Source of the DNA: Anthonomus grandis grandis
Lineage: Eukaryota; Arthropoda; Insecta; Coleoptera; Curculionidae
DNA length: 64,000 nt
Reading direction: 5' to 3'
Assembly: GCF_022605725.1 (NCBI RefSeq)
Contig: NC_065547.1
Location: forward strand, 26,825,167-26,889,166
Shown here one piece after another: positions 43,081-58,000 of this stretch (position 1 is the first letter of the stretch; each line of letters starts with the position of its first letter). Position numbers and translations under genes: made by a program. A model generated the notes under the pieces. The model was given only the letters and a program-made list of their open reading frames with translations. It was not told the origin of the DNA and ran no database searches.

Positions 43081-46000
43081 CTAGTAGTGCCCTTGATTTT
43101 GATCCTGCAAAAACATCAAAGTTATTACCTCTTTAAGACATAAACTAGTAAATAAAGCAACTTACTGGTTTATGTAATAACGACCCTGCCAATGACCCCA
43201 AAATGCCTCCCATGGATCCCAGTCCACCTTGGCTTTGTTGTTGCTAAAGGAAAATGTATCTTTAATTATGATTCCTCTCTCTGTATCAAGAGTAATTTTT
43301 TTGATTCTCAATATATTAAAGCTGTTTAGTTTTGCTTTTGGTAATTTCTCAAATAGTCTTATCACAAACTACTCAAACCCAGATGCCAAAGTTTTTTTCA
43401 TTATCCATCGCGTTCACATTACAATTAGGTACCATAGCAACCTATATTTTAGCACGCTATTTTCAAGTAAGTTAAAGAATCACACGTCGATTTATTCTTA
43501 TGCTATATCAGTTTTGTAACAGTACACGAATTATATTAATGTAGTTTATGCTTATGCAATTTTAATAAATATGATACTCTACATCCATGCGGTTTGGCGG
43601 CTGCCGCTTTTCCCAGACCATCCATGCAGTTTATCTGAGACCACTTTCTCGAGGTCGCATAAATCGATTCTCGTTTTTGATGGACTTTCGCATCTGGGTT
43701 AAAGTAATTTGTGGGCTTGTTATCCGAAGAGTCTATTGAAACACGCTAATTGATGGTGTTACCTGTTGTTGTCCACCGCCTCCCAAAATTCCAGAAAGCA
43801 AAGACTCCATGGGGCCCTTTTGTTCTTGTTGTGGCGGGTGGGGATACTGGCCGTATTGCTGTTTAATAAATTTTTAATATTTTTCATCAAATATAGGAGT
43901 TATTTGAAAGACTGACTTTAAGCAAAATGATTAATGATTCTTGTTATGTAAGGTAAGGATCTAAAAAGCTTTAGAGAACTTTTAGAGAGAGAAAATTCTT
44001 TATCCATATTTTAGTAAGGCCTTCACCTATAAAAGTTAAAGAGGTATATAAGAATATACATATCTAAATGTTGATTTTTTGTTTTTAGCCTGAAATGAAT
44101 TAAAATAATTTTCTTTTAAACATTATAAATAAATTAGTTACGGATAGAAGTAAATCACAGAGAAGTGACAGTATTATAGACCTTTCAAAGCCTCTCTGCC
44201 AAATTCAGACAGCCGAGATATTTATAATATATTTTTTATACTTGGGATACTTATTTTGAAACTATTAATACTGATACTATTAATCTAGTGATGTTATCTA
44301 ATGATATACCATTCCCAAGTCAATTGTTGCTTTAATGTAAGCACAGGCTGTTGGAGCAGCTGCCATTTGCTCTGCTGTACTAACAATAATATTACCAACT
44401 TACTAACTTTCAGAGTTGATTTCATCTCGAGAGCTAAAGACGGATTGGCGATTTTTTTTTCTTGTCATGTCTTGACTTGCTGGGTTAAAACTAATGTCGT
44501 TCTGTTTACCTCTGTTATCTGAGCTCTATAATTTTTAAGCTAAGTCATGGCACTGATCTTGGTAAACCCAGAGTTTCTATCGGTAGTGGGTGCCTGATCC
44601 CTGGTTTTTGAGAGCCTTAATTTTTGTAATATGTGGGTTGTCTAGTCTGGTGATCTGTTGCACCGTGGAACGTACGGAAGTGGTACCTTTAGGTCTCTTA
44701 GGATTATCTTCCCCATGGCTCTTAAAAGACATGGTAGACTATACCTTTTCGAGACTTGCTGATTCTATAGACATGGGAGGAGATTCTACAATTTTTGCAG
44801 ACGATACAAAACCTTATATTGACCTATATACGAGGAATCAATAAAGTTCATCCTGGACCTTTTTGTCACCATTTAAAGTTCACCAAAAATTATCAGCATC
44901 AAAGACAGTAACTTGTGCTTCAGAGTATGTGCTTATTTAACTAGCATCACAGGAGTCTAATCTATTTAAATAATCTTAACAAATAATTATTTAAATAAAA
45001 GGCTCAAAAAGACCTCCTTCTTTAGCCAAACAAAAGGTTAGCCTATCGTAAAAGCTGTTTCTTACATTCAAAGGAGTTTGAGGTAAAATGGAATTGCAGA
45101 TTCAACAATTTTGTTACTTAACTCCTCTAAATTCGTTGGTCTACTATTATGATGTTAATAAATAGTCTCCTCAAGATAACCCCACAAATACAAGTCATTT
45201 GGTGACTTGTAAATCGGGAGGTCTTGAAGGCCATTTAATATTGCCCGTCCCACTAATAAGACGGCTAGGAAAAGTATTTGTTAATAATTCTTTTACTCTA
45301 ATCGCATGATGAACAGGACAGCAATTTTGTTGAAAATAGGCTGATCATCCCAAGTCTATATCAGGGAGGAGGTGAACGGCAAGAAGAACTTGGTTTTGTA
45401 GCAACTCAAAAGTACCATCAATGAAAAATAGCCAATAATATGGTTGCCCAAACATTAACTTTTGAGAGTAATGAGTACAGAACTGAAAACTCCTGTGCTC
45501 ATTTTCCTGAGACCAGTAACGAACAATAAAGGATTGTGTTTACCATGTAATGAAAAAGAGGACTCATCTGAAAACATAATATTTTCTAAGAAATTTTTAA
45601 TTTCATTTGTCTTTTCCATCATGGTTCCACAAAGTGCCATTTTTCGTCACTGGTCTTCAGGAAACAGCTCCTGAGTTTTGGAATATTTCAAACATTTGAA
45701 TACATGTTTTTTTCAAATACTCGTCACAGTTTTATGGTGCATACCCAATTCCTCTCCAACGCTTCTGCTCGATCGTGTTGAATCCAAAACTAAAGCTCTA
45801 CACACCATTTCCTCCCGCCGTTTTATCTCCTGGACCCTTTTTATAGGTGGTTCTTGGGCTTTGATGTGACAATTTCTACATTCTTGGAGGCAAAAAGATG
45901 TCTCAAAATTTGACATTTAGCACAAGGAATAGGGCTATTATCAAAATTTACTGAGAATAAATCCGTGCATTGTACTGTCGAATTGTCTCCATAAAACCAT

Positions 46001-49000
46001 TTAATCAATTGAATTTTTTGGAAAGGGCTATAAATAGTCATAATGATAAATATAAAAAAAAATTAAAATAGCGCTTTAAGACTCAACAGTGCAGTATGAA
46101 ATAGCAAATCCTTTAAACATTGAAAGCCTTTCAATGTTCTAAGAGCAAATCAGACGATCGGAATCCGCCGCGCCGCTTATCAACCAGAAAGTAAGCGAGA
46201 AGCGGTGTTGCGTTTTATAATGCCTATGTGTAGTCTTCTATTCGCTAACCTGTATATATATATATTTTATTTATAAAAAAATTAGGTAGGAAATTAAAAA
46301 AAAAGAAACGAGTGAGAACTCTTTTGATTTTAGCACTTTTTGTTATACGAGCTCTATTTTTTCTTCATTTCAAGTATTTTCTGCTGAAATACTTAACAAG
46401 ATCGTCATAGTTGCTATAAACAGACCCAAGTGTCAAAAGACTTGTGTTAAAAACCCAAACTGTCTCGATAGAACCCCAATACTGAACGTCAACACTACAT
46501 TTACTGAAAACTGAAAAGAAATAATAATCTTTGCAAATATTAAAATGATTGCGCCCACTTGCGCCAGCCGCTGAGAGGGAAAATTTATTTTTATGGAGGT
46601 TTGCGATGTTCATCTATGGAACTAGAAACTGGGATCAGACCATAGTCAGCAGAAGGAACCGTATCGTTTTCTTTTTAACTTGCAACTTAGATCTGTTTGT
46701 ACTAGATTGCACGTAAATATACATATTGATTTCGAAGACCCGAATTGACCAGACCTGTTATCGTAGGGGCAAACAAAAGGTCGCTTCTCTGTGATTTCTT
46801 TCTACCTCCCACCGATTTCCATTTCGTGAAACCTTGACCACCTTGGGGTGCGACTAGTTCATTTAGACTGGTGACTGTTTATTTAATAAGTCGCTATTAA
46901 CTCACCTCATCCGAACCCTGTGGTCTGGGGGTTTGTTGAGGATCTGGCTGGGTCTTATCAGATTGCTGCCCACCCTTATTCAACAACCCCTGCAACAAAT
47001 TATTCAACAACTCCGCGTTAGGATGAGTCTGTTTATCAGCTGGGGATCCGGCTGCTGCGCCTTCTCCACTGGGTATCCCTGCAAGTACAGCGGGATTGGG
47101 TGCACCTGCAGGAGGTACCCCTGCGTTGGGTACACCTGCCTCGCCTTCTTTCTGAACCGTCTTTGGATCCACCAGATTCGACAATATTCCAGACAAAACA
47201 TCCGAGTTAGCTTGAGGTTGACTGTTGGTAGCATCAGTGTTTTGATCCTTTTTTCCGCTCAACAAATTCTGGAAAATTCCTGATAGAGCGTCCACTCCTC
47301 CTCCAATGCTTTGTTGTGAAGCATCACCAGCTTGAGAGGGATTATTGTGTGATCCTCCAAGCAAATTGGTTAAAAATCCTTGCAACGCATCAGGTTGAGT
47401 TTGTGGGGCAGCCCCTTGAGGATTCTGGGGGACATTTCCAGATTGAGCTGGATTTTGCCCACTCCCTCCCAACAAATTTGTCAAAAATCCTTGCAAAGCA
47501 TCAGGTTGAGTTGGTGGGGCAGCTGCTTGAGGATTCTGAGGGACATTTCCAGTTTGAGCTGGATTCTGTCCGCCTCCGCCCAACAAATTTGTCAAAAACC
47601 CTTGCAATACGTCGGGATGAGCTTGTGGTTCGGCTCCTTGGGAAGCTTGTTCCCCTTTTTTTCCGCTCAATAACCCGGACAAAAGACTTTCAAAAGGTCC
47701 AGGAGTATTTTGTGGAATATTAGGGGCTGGTCCGGAGGTGACGGTACCTCCAGAGCCGGCAATCAGATTGCTTAACGCTCCATCCTGAGCCTGACGTGGG
47801 GTGGTGTCTTGTGTAGGCAGGTCCGGATAGATACCGTATTTCTGATGGTGAGGGGTTTTTAAATTTACAATCACAATGTCAATGCCAATAAAAATAATAA
47901 ATAAACAATCACCATTTACGATCAGACCAGCTAGTCCTACTACACTACGGTCTAGAGAAGGGTTTCCCATGCCCGGTGCTTGTTTTATTTTAAATTTATA
48001 AAAAAGTTCTTGACGACTAAAGGTTGCAAATGTCTAATAAGAATATAGAAAGCGATGCTTTATTCTACTGGAAAGGGCTAATACGCACAAGGTGTTATTG
48101 CAAAAGATGTGCTTAATGAAGAGGGTTGGTAAAATGAGCAATAAATAAATAATTCTGACTGCCAAAATCATTGAGATATCTGTTAATATGCCTTGAAGAC
48201 CGAGTTTCGTTTTTCTAAATGTTTAAATGCTCAATATATTCAGATAAAACCGGGAAAGCATCAAAATATGTGACAATTCTCTGTCAAATTGTCCAAAGCT
48301 ATTATTTAATTGACATGGCATATAAGTATTACTTTTGCGTTATAGTAAATGAAGTGTGAAGAATTGATAGAATATTATCCAGACGGGGGATTATAGGCTT
48401 GGCCTTGTTGACTGTTCTATTCACGAGTCTTCCTGAATAAACTTTTGGAAATCTTTTAGGGTAAATTCTATTTCCGTCCTCAATTCTTTGACATTATTGC
48501 AAATGGTAACTGCCCTTTTATGTAAACCTCCGATGATTCAAACTTTTGTCGCAAAAAACTCCTTGGAATCAAAATGTTACTGACTAGATGATCTTAGGGA
48601 GATAGTATCGAATGAAGTTGAGTTATTGTTACTCTATGCTATATTACAAAGGTGTCTTTTAAATAGCGGAACCAAAGCATAGATTTGTTGTAGATATTGG
48701 TTGCTTGTTCCTCAAACCCCTCCACGTGATATTTGCAACCATTGAATATAATGAAGAGAACCCATCATGCCAACATATCTTTTTCTTTAAAAAAGGAATT
48801 ACGTAGCCTCCATTACTTCCCTAAGGGGTATTTGAGTTCGAGTTAAAAGCGTTGCGACATTTCTAACTAAGTTACGGATTATGTTAAGGGATTAATCTCG
48901 CAAAAGATATCATAAATTTTAACAGAAATTAAATTGATTACGGGCATTTGGAAATTATTTTCAACTGATCGCGATTCGAACAAGGAATGAGTAGTTCACT

Positions 49001-52000
49001 CACCGGATCTATCAGCCATGGGAAGTCGTAGAAAGATTAATATTAAGAAACCTAGAAGCTACTACTGAAAGACTTCAAGGTTTTACAACCCTATAACTCT
49101 CCCTAATATTAGGGAATAGTTCTCTAACACGGTCTTCTTTTCTTCAAGGGATCAAAGAAGAGCATTTTCAACGTCTTTTAATAGTGATTAGTGGACAGTT
49201 TTTTGATGAGATCCCAGATCGCAGCGAGAGAGTTAGTGATATTATCAGAAAAACACGGCATCTGAAATCTAGCTATGAAGAATCTAGAGGAGATACACTG
49301 GTGGCCAGATAGCCATGGTAGATTGACAAATTCCATTTTTATGGATATATTTTATCTGAAGCAAAGGAAAAACCGGTTGAGCTTATTAGTGTTCAGGAAT
49401 GCAAACAACATAGTTTAAAGAAACAAATTCCATAGATTTTTACTGCTTGCACTTATTAATATTTTTTTTATCAAATTCCAATAATTTTATTTGACTGCTA
49501 GGTGGCCAAAATTGGATTGACAAACAACATATTTATTCAGTCTCTGAGTTTTATGCGTTGGTTTCTGTTGATTTGACTTTCCTTACTATTAGTTTTGAAA
49601 AATATTCATAATGCCACGTGGTATAACTTTATCGATCGATATTAAGATGCGAATAATCGACGATTACCGGAAAGGGGTTAAACAGGCGGATATTGTTCGA
49701 AAATTTTCTCTTTTGAGGGCAACAGTAAGTCAAATAATAAAAAATTTTAATCTCCGTGGAAGTTTTGTTCCTCTAAAAAAAACTGGCCGACCAAAGAAGA
49801 GCACTAGTCGTGTTGACAAATTAATTTTGAAAAAAGCAAAACTTGACCCATTCGCAACTTCAAAAGAAATCAAGCTGCATTTGGAAAAAGAAGGTGTGGG
49901 TTCAGTTAGTTGTCGTACCATTAGAAGGAGACTTCAATATAGTGATTTAAAAATAAGACGCCCTGCAAAGAAACCACTGCTAAGTTTAAAAAACGTACGG
50001 GCGCGATTGAGCTTTGCTCGAGAATATAGTCACTGGACAGTCTCCGAATGGAAAAAGGTTATTTTTAGTGATGAATCAAAGTTCAATTTGATTAATTCGG
50101 ATGGCAAAAGATATGTTAGGCGTCCTGTGAACCAAAGGTATGCTCCGAAATATACGGTGTCCACAGTCAAGCATGGAGGTGGTTCCGTGATGGTGTGGGG
50201 GTGTTTTTCGGGCTATGGGATGGGTCCACTACACTTGATAGAAGGCACGATGGATCGCTTCATGTATAAAGACATACTGCAGGATGTTATGGTACCTTAA
50301 GCGGATGAAGTTATGCCACTCAACCACTACTACATTTATGATAACGACATGATAACAACATGATAACGATCCGAAACACGCATCCAAGGTCGTTAAGCAA
50401 GGGTTGACCCAAGAAAAAAATAATGTTATCAAATGGCCGTCACAGTCACCGGACCTAAATCCGATCGAGAACATTTGGGATTACATTGATCGTCACATCC
50501 GATGTAAAAATTTCAAAATTTCAAAACACGTCCTATATTGACAATTTAATTAGGTCAATGCCCAAAAGGTTGGTGGAAGTGAGAAGAAATAGAGGCTATG
50601 CAACGCATTATTGAATAAAACCCTTTAAATTTTCTATACTTATTTTTATTTTAGTAAGCTTTGAATTTGTCAATTTAATTTTGGCCACTTGAAAATTGTT
50701 TAGTTTTTTAATTTTTTTTTAATAAAATTGGGTATTACGAATAATAGTTTAAATATAATTAAACATTACAAATAGGCACCGTTGTTTTTTAATCACGTAT
50801 TGACCCACCTAATTTATCATTTCCTAAACCGTGATATAAACAAATTTGAAAAATAAGTAGATGTCAATCTACTTTTGGCCACCAGTGTAGATAGTAGATA
50901 GAACTTTTTATGCTTCTACTGCAAATGAAGTCAGCACCCGGCATCCTAAAGGTGAGTTAACAGGCTCTTGCTAAACATGGGAAAGTTTTATGCAGCAAGA
51001 CTTAGGGCTAAAAAAAATTAATTCAGGATAAAATCTATTCTATAGTGGAGCGAATCACCAGATTTCTATGCCACATACCTTAAGGAATTAACCATAACGT
51101 GTATGCGAGATAGTCTTTCTCCACAAATCTTAGGCCTTCAACAAAATATAGATGATGATCCACTAACATAGTCAAAGAATTTTTTTTTGAATCGCAGATT
51201 AGATTGGATTTCCTCTATCTGGAGAATAAATTAGCTTCAAAATCTTTAGTCTATTAGCTCCTTCAACTATATGGACCAGTCAACTTATGAAACAAATTGA
51301 TAGTGGACTAACTTAACTAACAAGTTAGTCAACTTGGCTTCTATAAGAATATTTATAAAGTATATCTAAGACCATAAATCTGAAATCTGAAACACTTAAA
51401 AATGATCATCAGATATTTTATCTAAATATAGCGAGCCATTCAACACTTATAGGGGATAGCACGGATTTTATATCCTTACAGTAACATATTTCAAGAAATA
51501 CACTCTCTTCATTTACCAAATCTTTCACTAAACACCCTCTATACAATAAAAATGTTAATATGCAAGAACGATTTGTATGGTTATTTCTAAATCTATAGTC
51601 AGGAAAACTACACACATTAATACAAAACACAGATCTACATGCTCATGCAACTTTTAAATTCGAGAAATGGAAATTGTTCATTTATATTTTTATTGTCAAA
51701 AGTTGTATTTGATTAATACCGCCTAAAAGCCAAATTGTTAAACAAATATACAAGGTGTTTCAAAAATTATCCACAACGGTTTCAGCTATTTACAAATAGT
51801 TTTGTATATTAGATGTTATCAATTATATTTTAAAATATATAAATTTGGGGAACATAATGAATCTGTATTGTGGCATATAAAGCCATATTAATTAGCACTT
51901 CCATTTTTGTACAATCATACAAAATACATTAATATAGGTTGTGCTCATCGAATAAAAGCAATACTCAACATTTATTCGCTGACGCTCTTCCCAGGACAGG

Positions 52001-55000
52001 ATACTTATTAGTCTATTACGTCAAAATTGACAAACTGCTGAAAGTACAAAACCCACAAAGTCATATTATAATTGTGAAATAAATAAAATAACAAATTACA
52101 ATTTAACCAACCAGTTTTTTGTTGCTCCTGTAAAATTTTAAAAGTACAATTTTTGAGCCTTAATTAATACAATGATTAATGAACTATACAGGGTTTTCGA
52201 AAAATAGACGGAAATATTTTATGGGTAATTCCTTGTAAAAAAATATGAAAAAAAGTTTCTATAAACATGGGTCCGGAAATGCACAGTTTTCAAGATACAG
52301 GGTGAAGCATGTTTTTTTTTATATTAATTTTTTATTAATATTAATTATTTTTCTAGGAGAACTGACACTTGTCAATGTCAAATCTCCATGCAGAAATGAT
52401 TTTTTGTTTTCCAAGGCACCTGTCATTTTTTTACCAAAAATTAATAAACCAATTTTGTCCAGTGGCAAGCAATAAAACAGTATTTTTTTTTTGTCGGAAA
52501 CGAAGTGAGATACGAAAAAAATACAAGAGGCGAAAAAGTTGTATTTTTAAATGCTCAATCAAACAGCAAATATTAAAGTTGAAAAAAAGGCAGTGGCGTA
52601 CATTTTTTTGCTAATAATATTTGCTGATGATATATAGAAACTTTTTCTCGTATTTTTTTACAAGAAATCACCCATTGAAATATCTCCGTCTATTTTTCGA
52701 ACCCCCTGTATGATTTATAGAACTAATTGATTGATTTATTGACAATATGATTAATAGAACTAAGCAGTAGACATGTAAAGGCAGAATGCTAGAGAATAAT
52801 AGAAGTCAAAGATGCTTTGGCCAGTCATACCGTTAATGCCCAGTATAGAAAAATCCACGTTAAAATGTTGAAACACCTTGCACTAGCAATTCAAACAAAA
52901 AAAAACAAAACTTACGGCATTTTGTGGGGCATAGCCCTGCGGTTGCTGCTGTCCCTGTCCACTAGAATGCAAGATGCTGCTGAGCAACTTTTCGGCTGCC
53001 CCAGTTCTTATCGCTCCCGCTAAAATGTCTTGGGCTTGCTCAAAGATTCCTCCAAATTGCGACTGTTGCTCTTGGGGCGGCGGACCATAACCCCCAAAAT
53101 TCGGAGGTGGTGCACCGTAAGCACCTGGTGGTGGACCGTAAGCGCCTGGTGGTGGTCCGTATTGCCCAGCGGGTGGGGCAAATTGAGGACCTTCTGCGTT
53201 TACTTGAGAAGCTTGGCTAGAAGTTAAGTCATCTGTAAAAGGAAGTTGTTTAGGTTTATATTTAAGGTAAAAATGTGGAGGAGAGGGTTACCAGCAAGAG
53301 CGATGCCTTCAAAGGAAATTAAGGTTATTGACACATCACCATCAATAAGGAGATGGGTAACTTGATCATAAGGAATCCTATGGGGAAACTCGCAGAAATG
53401 TTGACCGTTGACTGCTATCTAAAAAAAGTACCTAACTTTATACATATAAACTGGTAAGTGATTGAGAGTGATTCGAGTGAGATAATGATTAAATCTTGTC
53501 AATTGTAGTATTAAAAACACAATACCGAATTGATAAACAAGTTCATGTACAACGTATGTGATTCCCTAGAGGGCAATATTCTTGAAGGAATAGTTCTTAC
53601 TAATTTTTTTCACTTATATTAAAATTTATTCCAGCTATGCTTGTTTATAATAGAATTATTCCTATTTAGTTCAATTTTTCATAACATTTATTACCTAATA
53701 AGAACAGTGTTCAAATTACTTCAGTTGTGTGTTTTCAACAAACATTTAAAGTTGTTCAATTAACAATGTTTTTATTTAATCATTATATTAATTTAAAACA
53801 CTGTTATTTTAATTTTTTTCTCATGAAACGGTCTTCTTGTTCAATTTTTAGAAGGAATACGCTCTAATAAAAATCATACATGTAATATAGTCCAAACTAA
53901 AGTAATCATTGGTCACTGCTCATAAGAAAGAGGTCATATGACACGTGGTCTAATTCCTTACCATTTTAAATCAATCAGACAGCAAAAAATTAAATATCAT
54001 CGCAAAATCTAGTATTTTATTATCAAAAGGGATACATTTATTGACTGTGATATCTTGAAATTACTTGGTTTTGGATTTAAAAAGGACCTCTTATACTTCT
54101 TTTTGTGTACATTTTGTACTAAAATAGTAACATTTCACAATTACCGAATGTGCTCACAATTTTGATCAATACAACTGTAAAAGTCTCTTTCTATACTTTA
54201 TAGATCCAGATTTCCTGGTTAAGTTGGCTTATAGAATTTAAAATTCTAGTAATATTTCGCGTTTCTCTTCATTTGTATAACACATAGTACAAGAACTCAC
54301 AAAAAGAAATTAGGAATATAGGTACATAAATGAATTTCATATTACTGCTCTATCTATCAATGTAAGTTTTTTTTTTTTTTTAGGTTTCTTAGCTACAAAA
54401 CAATTGCAACAATATGCAAATTTGTCCATCTTATACTCGTCTGTAATGAAATCCAGGCAACCATCTTTGAACTACAATATTTCCAGGTGCGCAAATTGTT
54501 AATAAAGCATTGTATTTTTGAACGACGAATCAGAAGACCTAGCATTTAAAAAATAAAAGACTGTCCTTTAAGAAATGTTTCCTTTTTTGTTTTTTTTAGC
54601 AAATCCTGTAAACATAACACTATATTTTGCAAAAACTATATGACCAATCCTACAACTTTTACATTAACAATTTTTTTATACAGGGTGGTCCAAAAAATAT
54701 TTATACTTAATTTGTTATAGAACAATCAATCAAAGTATTTTACCAGGTAAATAGCAATTCATAGCTCTTTCTGGTTCATCTTTATCTTGTTGTCGGCAAA
54801 CAAAAGGTATTTTGATTTTATTAGCAGATATTTAATATTTTGCACATGTAAGGGATACTCGAGAGGTCTCATTCTTTACTGCTTTTTGCATTTATAATAA
54901 TAGTATAAAATGTTTTTTACCTTTTATATACCGGGTGACATAGGAAAAAGGGAATACTTATAAACAAAATCAAGTTTTTAAATTTTCAAATGAGGTGTCA

Positions 55001-58000
55001 TGAATGCATTGAAAGTTTTAATTTTTACTGAAGTAATCATGGAAAAATAGACTTCACTACATTTTATGACATCAATCTTTTACAGTCCTATTTAAAATAT
55101 CCAAACCAGTAATTTTGGCATTTACTTTAAGTTTTAAATAGCATGTTATTGGGAACAACCACTTTTGAAACAAGGTTTTTTTCCCAATAATTTGATATGA
55201 TTATTTGATTTTTGAAATCGGTGAATTAATAAGCCCATAAGCAGAAAAAAAATAAGTCATGTAAATAAATGCATTTAGTTAATAGAAATAGCGTAGAAGG
55301 TTTTGATTTCTTAAATAGAAGGCTGCGTTTTGACGCGTTCTTGAATTAATTTTCAATTGAGATAATACATGACTATTTGTCATTCAAATAAATTTGCCCC
55401 AGTTTTTTTAAAGGATTTTAGTGTTTACTAATATTTGAAATATTTACTGACTGTATTTCTGAAAAACTGAGTTAAGTAATAAATCACAATGAATATTATT
55501 TTTACATGATTACTTGATTAAAAATTAAAACTTTCGGGCATTCATGGTATCCTATTTAAAAATTTACAAAACTGATGTGTTCTATGAGTACGAAACAAAA
55601 AGTAGCAAATACGATATCATGTTTCTCAGAATATTATTTTCTATTAAAATATGTAATAATATAACAATTGTCCTATTTAATATGAAAAAGTTAGTTACTT
55701 CCTGTTAAACCAAAAGTGATGAAAAATAGCAAAACATGTCAAAAGATACTCTTATATAACTATTATATAACTATTGCATTGATATACCAAATTTCATTAG
55801 TTTATCTTGAAAAGCAAAAAAGTTATTAAGTATGTTCCCTATTTCTTGTGTCACCCGCTACAAAAGTAATACATTTATAATGTTAAGTGTAAGTTTCACA
55901 AAATAAGCTGTATAGTTTTTCAATAATTTTTGTACAAAGTGAACTACTCTGAGCCCATGATATTGAAGGATTTGTGCAAATCAATATATGCTACCATAAC
56001 AAACTTATTTCTATTGAATTCACCAGTAGGGGAGATGGGGGTAAAATGATCCCTGCGGGTTGAAATGATCCCGCAACTTAAAAGTTCCCATTTTATGCAA
56101 AATAAGCGTAATATTGGCAACAATGTTCTAGGCGAAGAGGTTATAAATAGACCACAATCGGAATTGCGATTCAGTTCGAATCCAACAAGTGCTACGTGAA
56201 CTTGTGTTTTTTAGATTTATAATATAAGGTAAGGTATTTGTTTTGTTTTATTTATTTTTTTAACAATGTGACTGATCCATCTTCTTCTTACGTTGTTTTG
56301 TTGAGGAAGGGATGCTGAGTTGATTTGTGGTTTTTGTTTTCAATTAATATATGTCAATTAATTTTCATTTAACAAATGGTACTGCATGTCACTTTGGGGT
56401 AAAACGATCCTCTAAGCGTGGGGCAAAACGATCCCGTTTTAAAAAGGGGATCATTTTACCCCCTAGTTCTTACCAAATTGTTATAAATCCTAATTTTTAT
56501 TTACAAACTCATTTTACGTCGTATTTTTACAGGATGCCACGAACATATAAGCGAATAACCAAGAGGCAAAATTGGGATGCTGAGCACATGAAAAATGCCA
56601 TAGCAGAAGTTAAGCAAGGAATGCCTGTGAAAACCGCTGCCCGAATCTTTAACTTACCAAGAATGTCGCTTAAACGGCGTGTAATGGACAAAAATAAGGT
56701 AGCAAAGCTAGAGATAAAGTCACTTAGGAGCTGCCACCCTGTATTTTCGCTGGAACAAGAGCAAGAGTTAGTAACTCATATCCTAGATTTTGAAAGCAGG
56801 ATGTATGGACTCACAACTCGTGATTTGCGACAACTAGCTTATTAACTTGCTGAAAGCTAAGCGGTTTTAGAAGAAGACATCCAGAGATTTTCTTGAGGTG
56901 TCCTGAAGCGACGTCAGCTGCTAGGGCAAGAGCCTTTAATAAACCAGTTGTGACAAAGTTCATCAATTTGTTGAAAGAGATTTACTCTAAAACATCAGCG
57001 GAGCGTGGGGTTTCGACGACAGCAGTGGTTTGTGTATCAGCTGCTGGAAGTTTTGTCCCACCGATGCTTATTTTTAGTAGAAAGCGAATGAAGGTCGAAC
57101 TAACAGATGGAGCTCCTCCGGGTACCATTTTTACGTGTAATGAAAGTGGTTGGATGCGTACCGAAGTTTTTAAGCAGTGGTTTACTCACTTCGTATCATT
57201 CGTCAAGCCGAGTAAGGATGCGCCAGTATTACTTATATTAGATGGACATTTATCGCACACAAGAAATCTCGATGTTATTTTAAGTGCCAGAGAAAACTTT
57301 GTAACCATCTTGTGTTTACCTCCACACTGTACTCACAAGCTGCAGCCGTTGGACGTTGCTGTTATGGGTCCCCTTAGTGTTTATTTAGACCAAGCATTGG
57401 AAAAATGGTTAAACAATCATCCTGGTAGAACCGTGACGGTGTTTCAAATAAGTCAAATATTTTGCGCAGGCTACTTAAAGGCTTGCATACCATCAAATGG
57501 GATAAACGGGTTTCGTAAAACTGGCATATTTCCATTTGACTCAGAGGTTTTTTTCAGATGTTGACTTTTTGGCCGCTGAAGTAACCGATCAAATACCTAG
57601 TGAGACTGATGAAACTGTAGAAGATGTGGCACCAGGTTCCAATCCATGTAACCCATTGACAGACATATCCAATATAGCTTCTGATAATGATGCTAGTAAT
57701 TCAAACGATCCGTACTTGAATCCTGAGCCTGGGCCCAGCTCAAAACGAGATCAACAAATAAATTCATCTTTTTCAGTAACACCACAAGAATGTCAACCGT
57801 TTCCAAAAATTCAAGGCAAGAGAAACACAAGAAAGAGAAAGTCTTGTGGAAGTGCAGTCTTGACCAGCATGCCATACAAAACTGCGCTTCAAGAAAGTAT
57901 CAAGAAAAAGGAAGTAAAAGAAAACACAATTAAAACAAAAAAGAGAAATGACAAGAAGACACTAAAGCAGAAGACACCGAAAAATGGAAATAAAATAAAA

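Noticed and set aside
44590..44844. Plus-strand frame containing IFADDTK, like a LINE RT catalytic box
   Set aside because: No other RT block could be found in order around it; a single short match is not enough.
46933..47723. Long plus-strand frames opposite the galectin tail exon
   Set aside because: They mirror the repetitive minus-strand coding sequence and show no family features of their own.
47842..47970. Start MGNPSLDRSV... as the N-terminus of the big galectin exon
   Set aside because: The stretch reads open only by chance; a good acceptor (CACCATCAG) at 47842-47843 keeps phase with the upstream exon, so it is treated as intron.
56170..56200. GTTCGAATCC, as in a tRNA T-arm
   Set aside because: No acceptor, D or anticodon arm could be formed around it; it lies in the leader of the pogo-like element.
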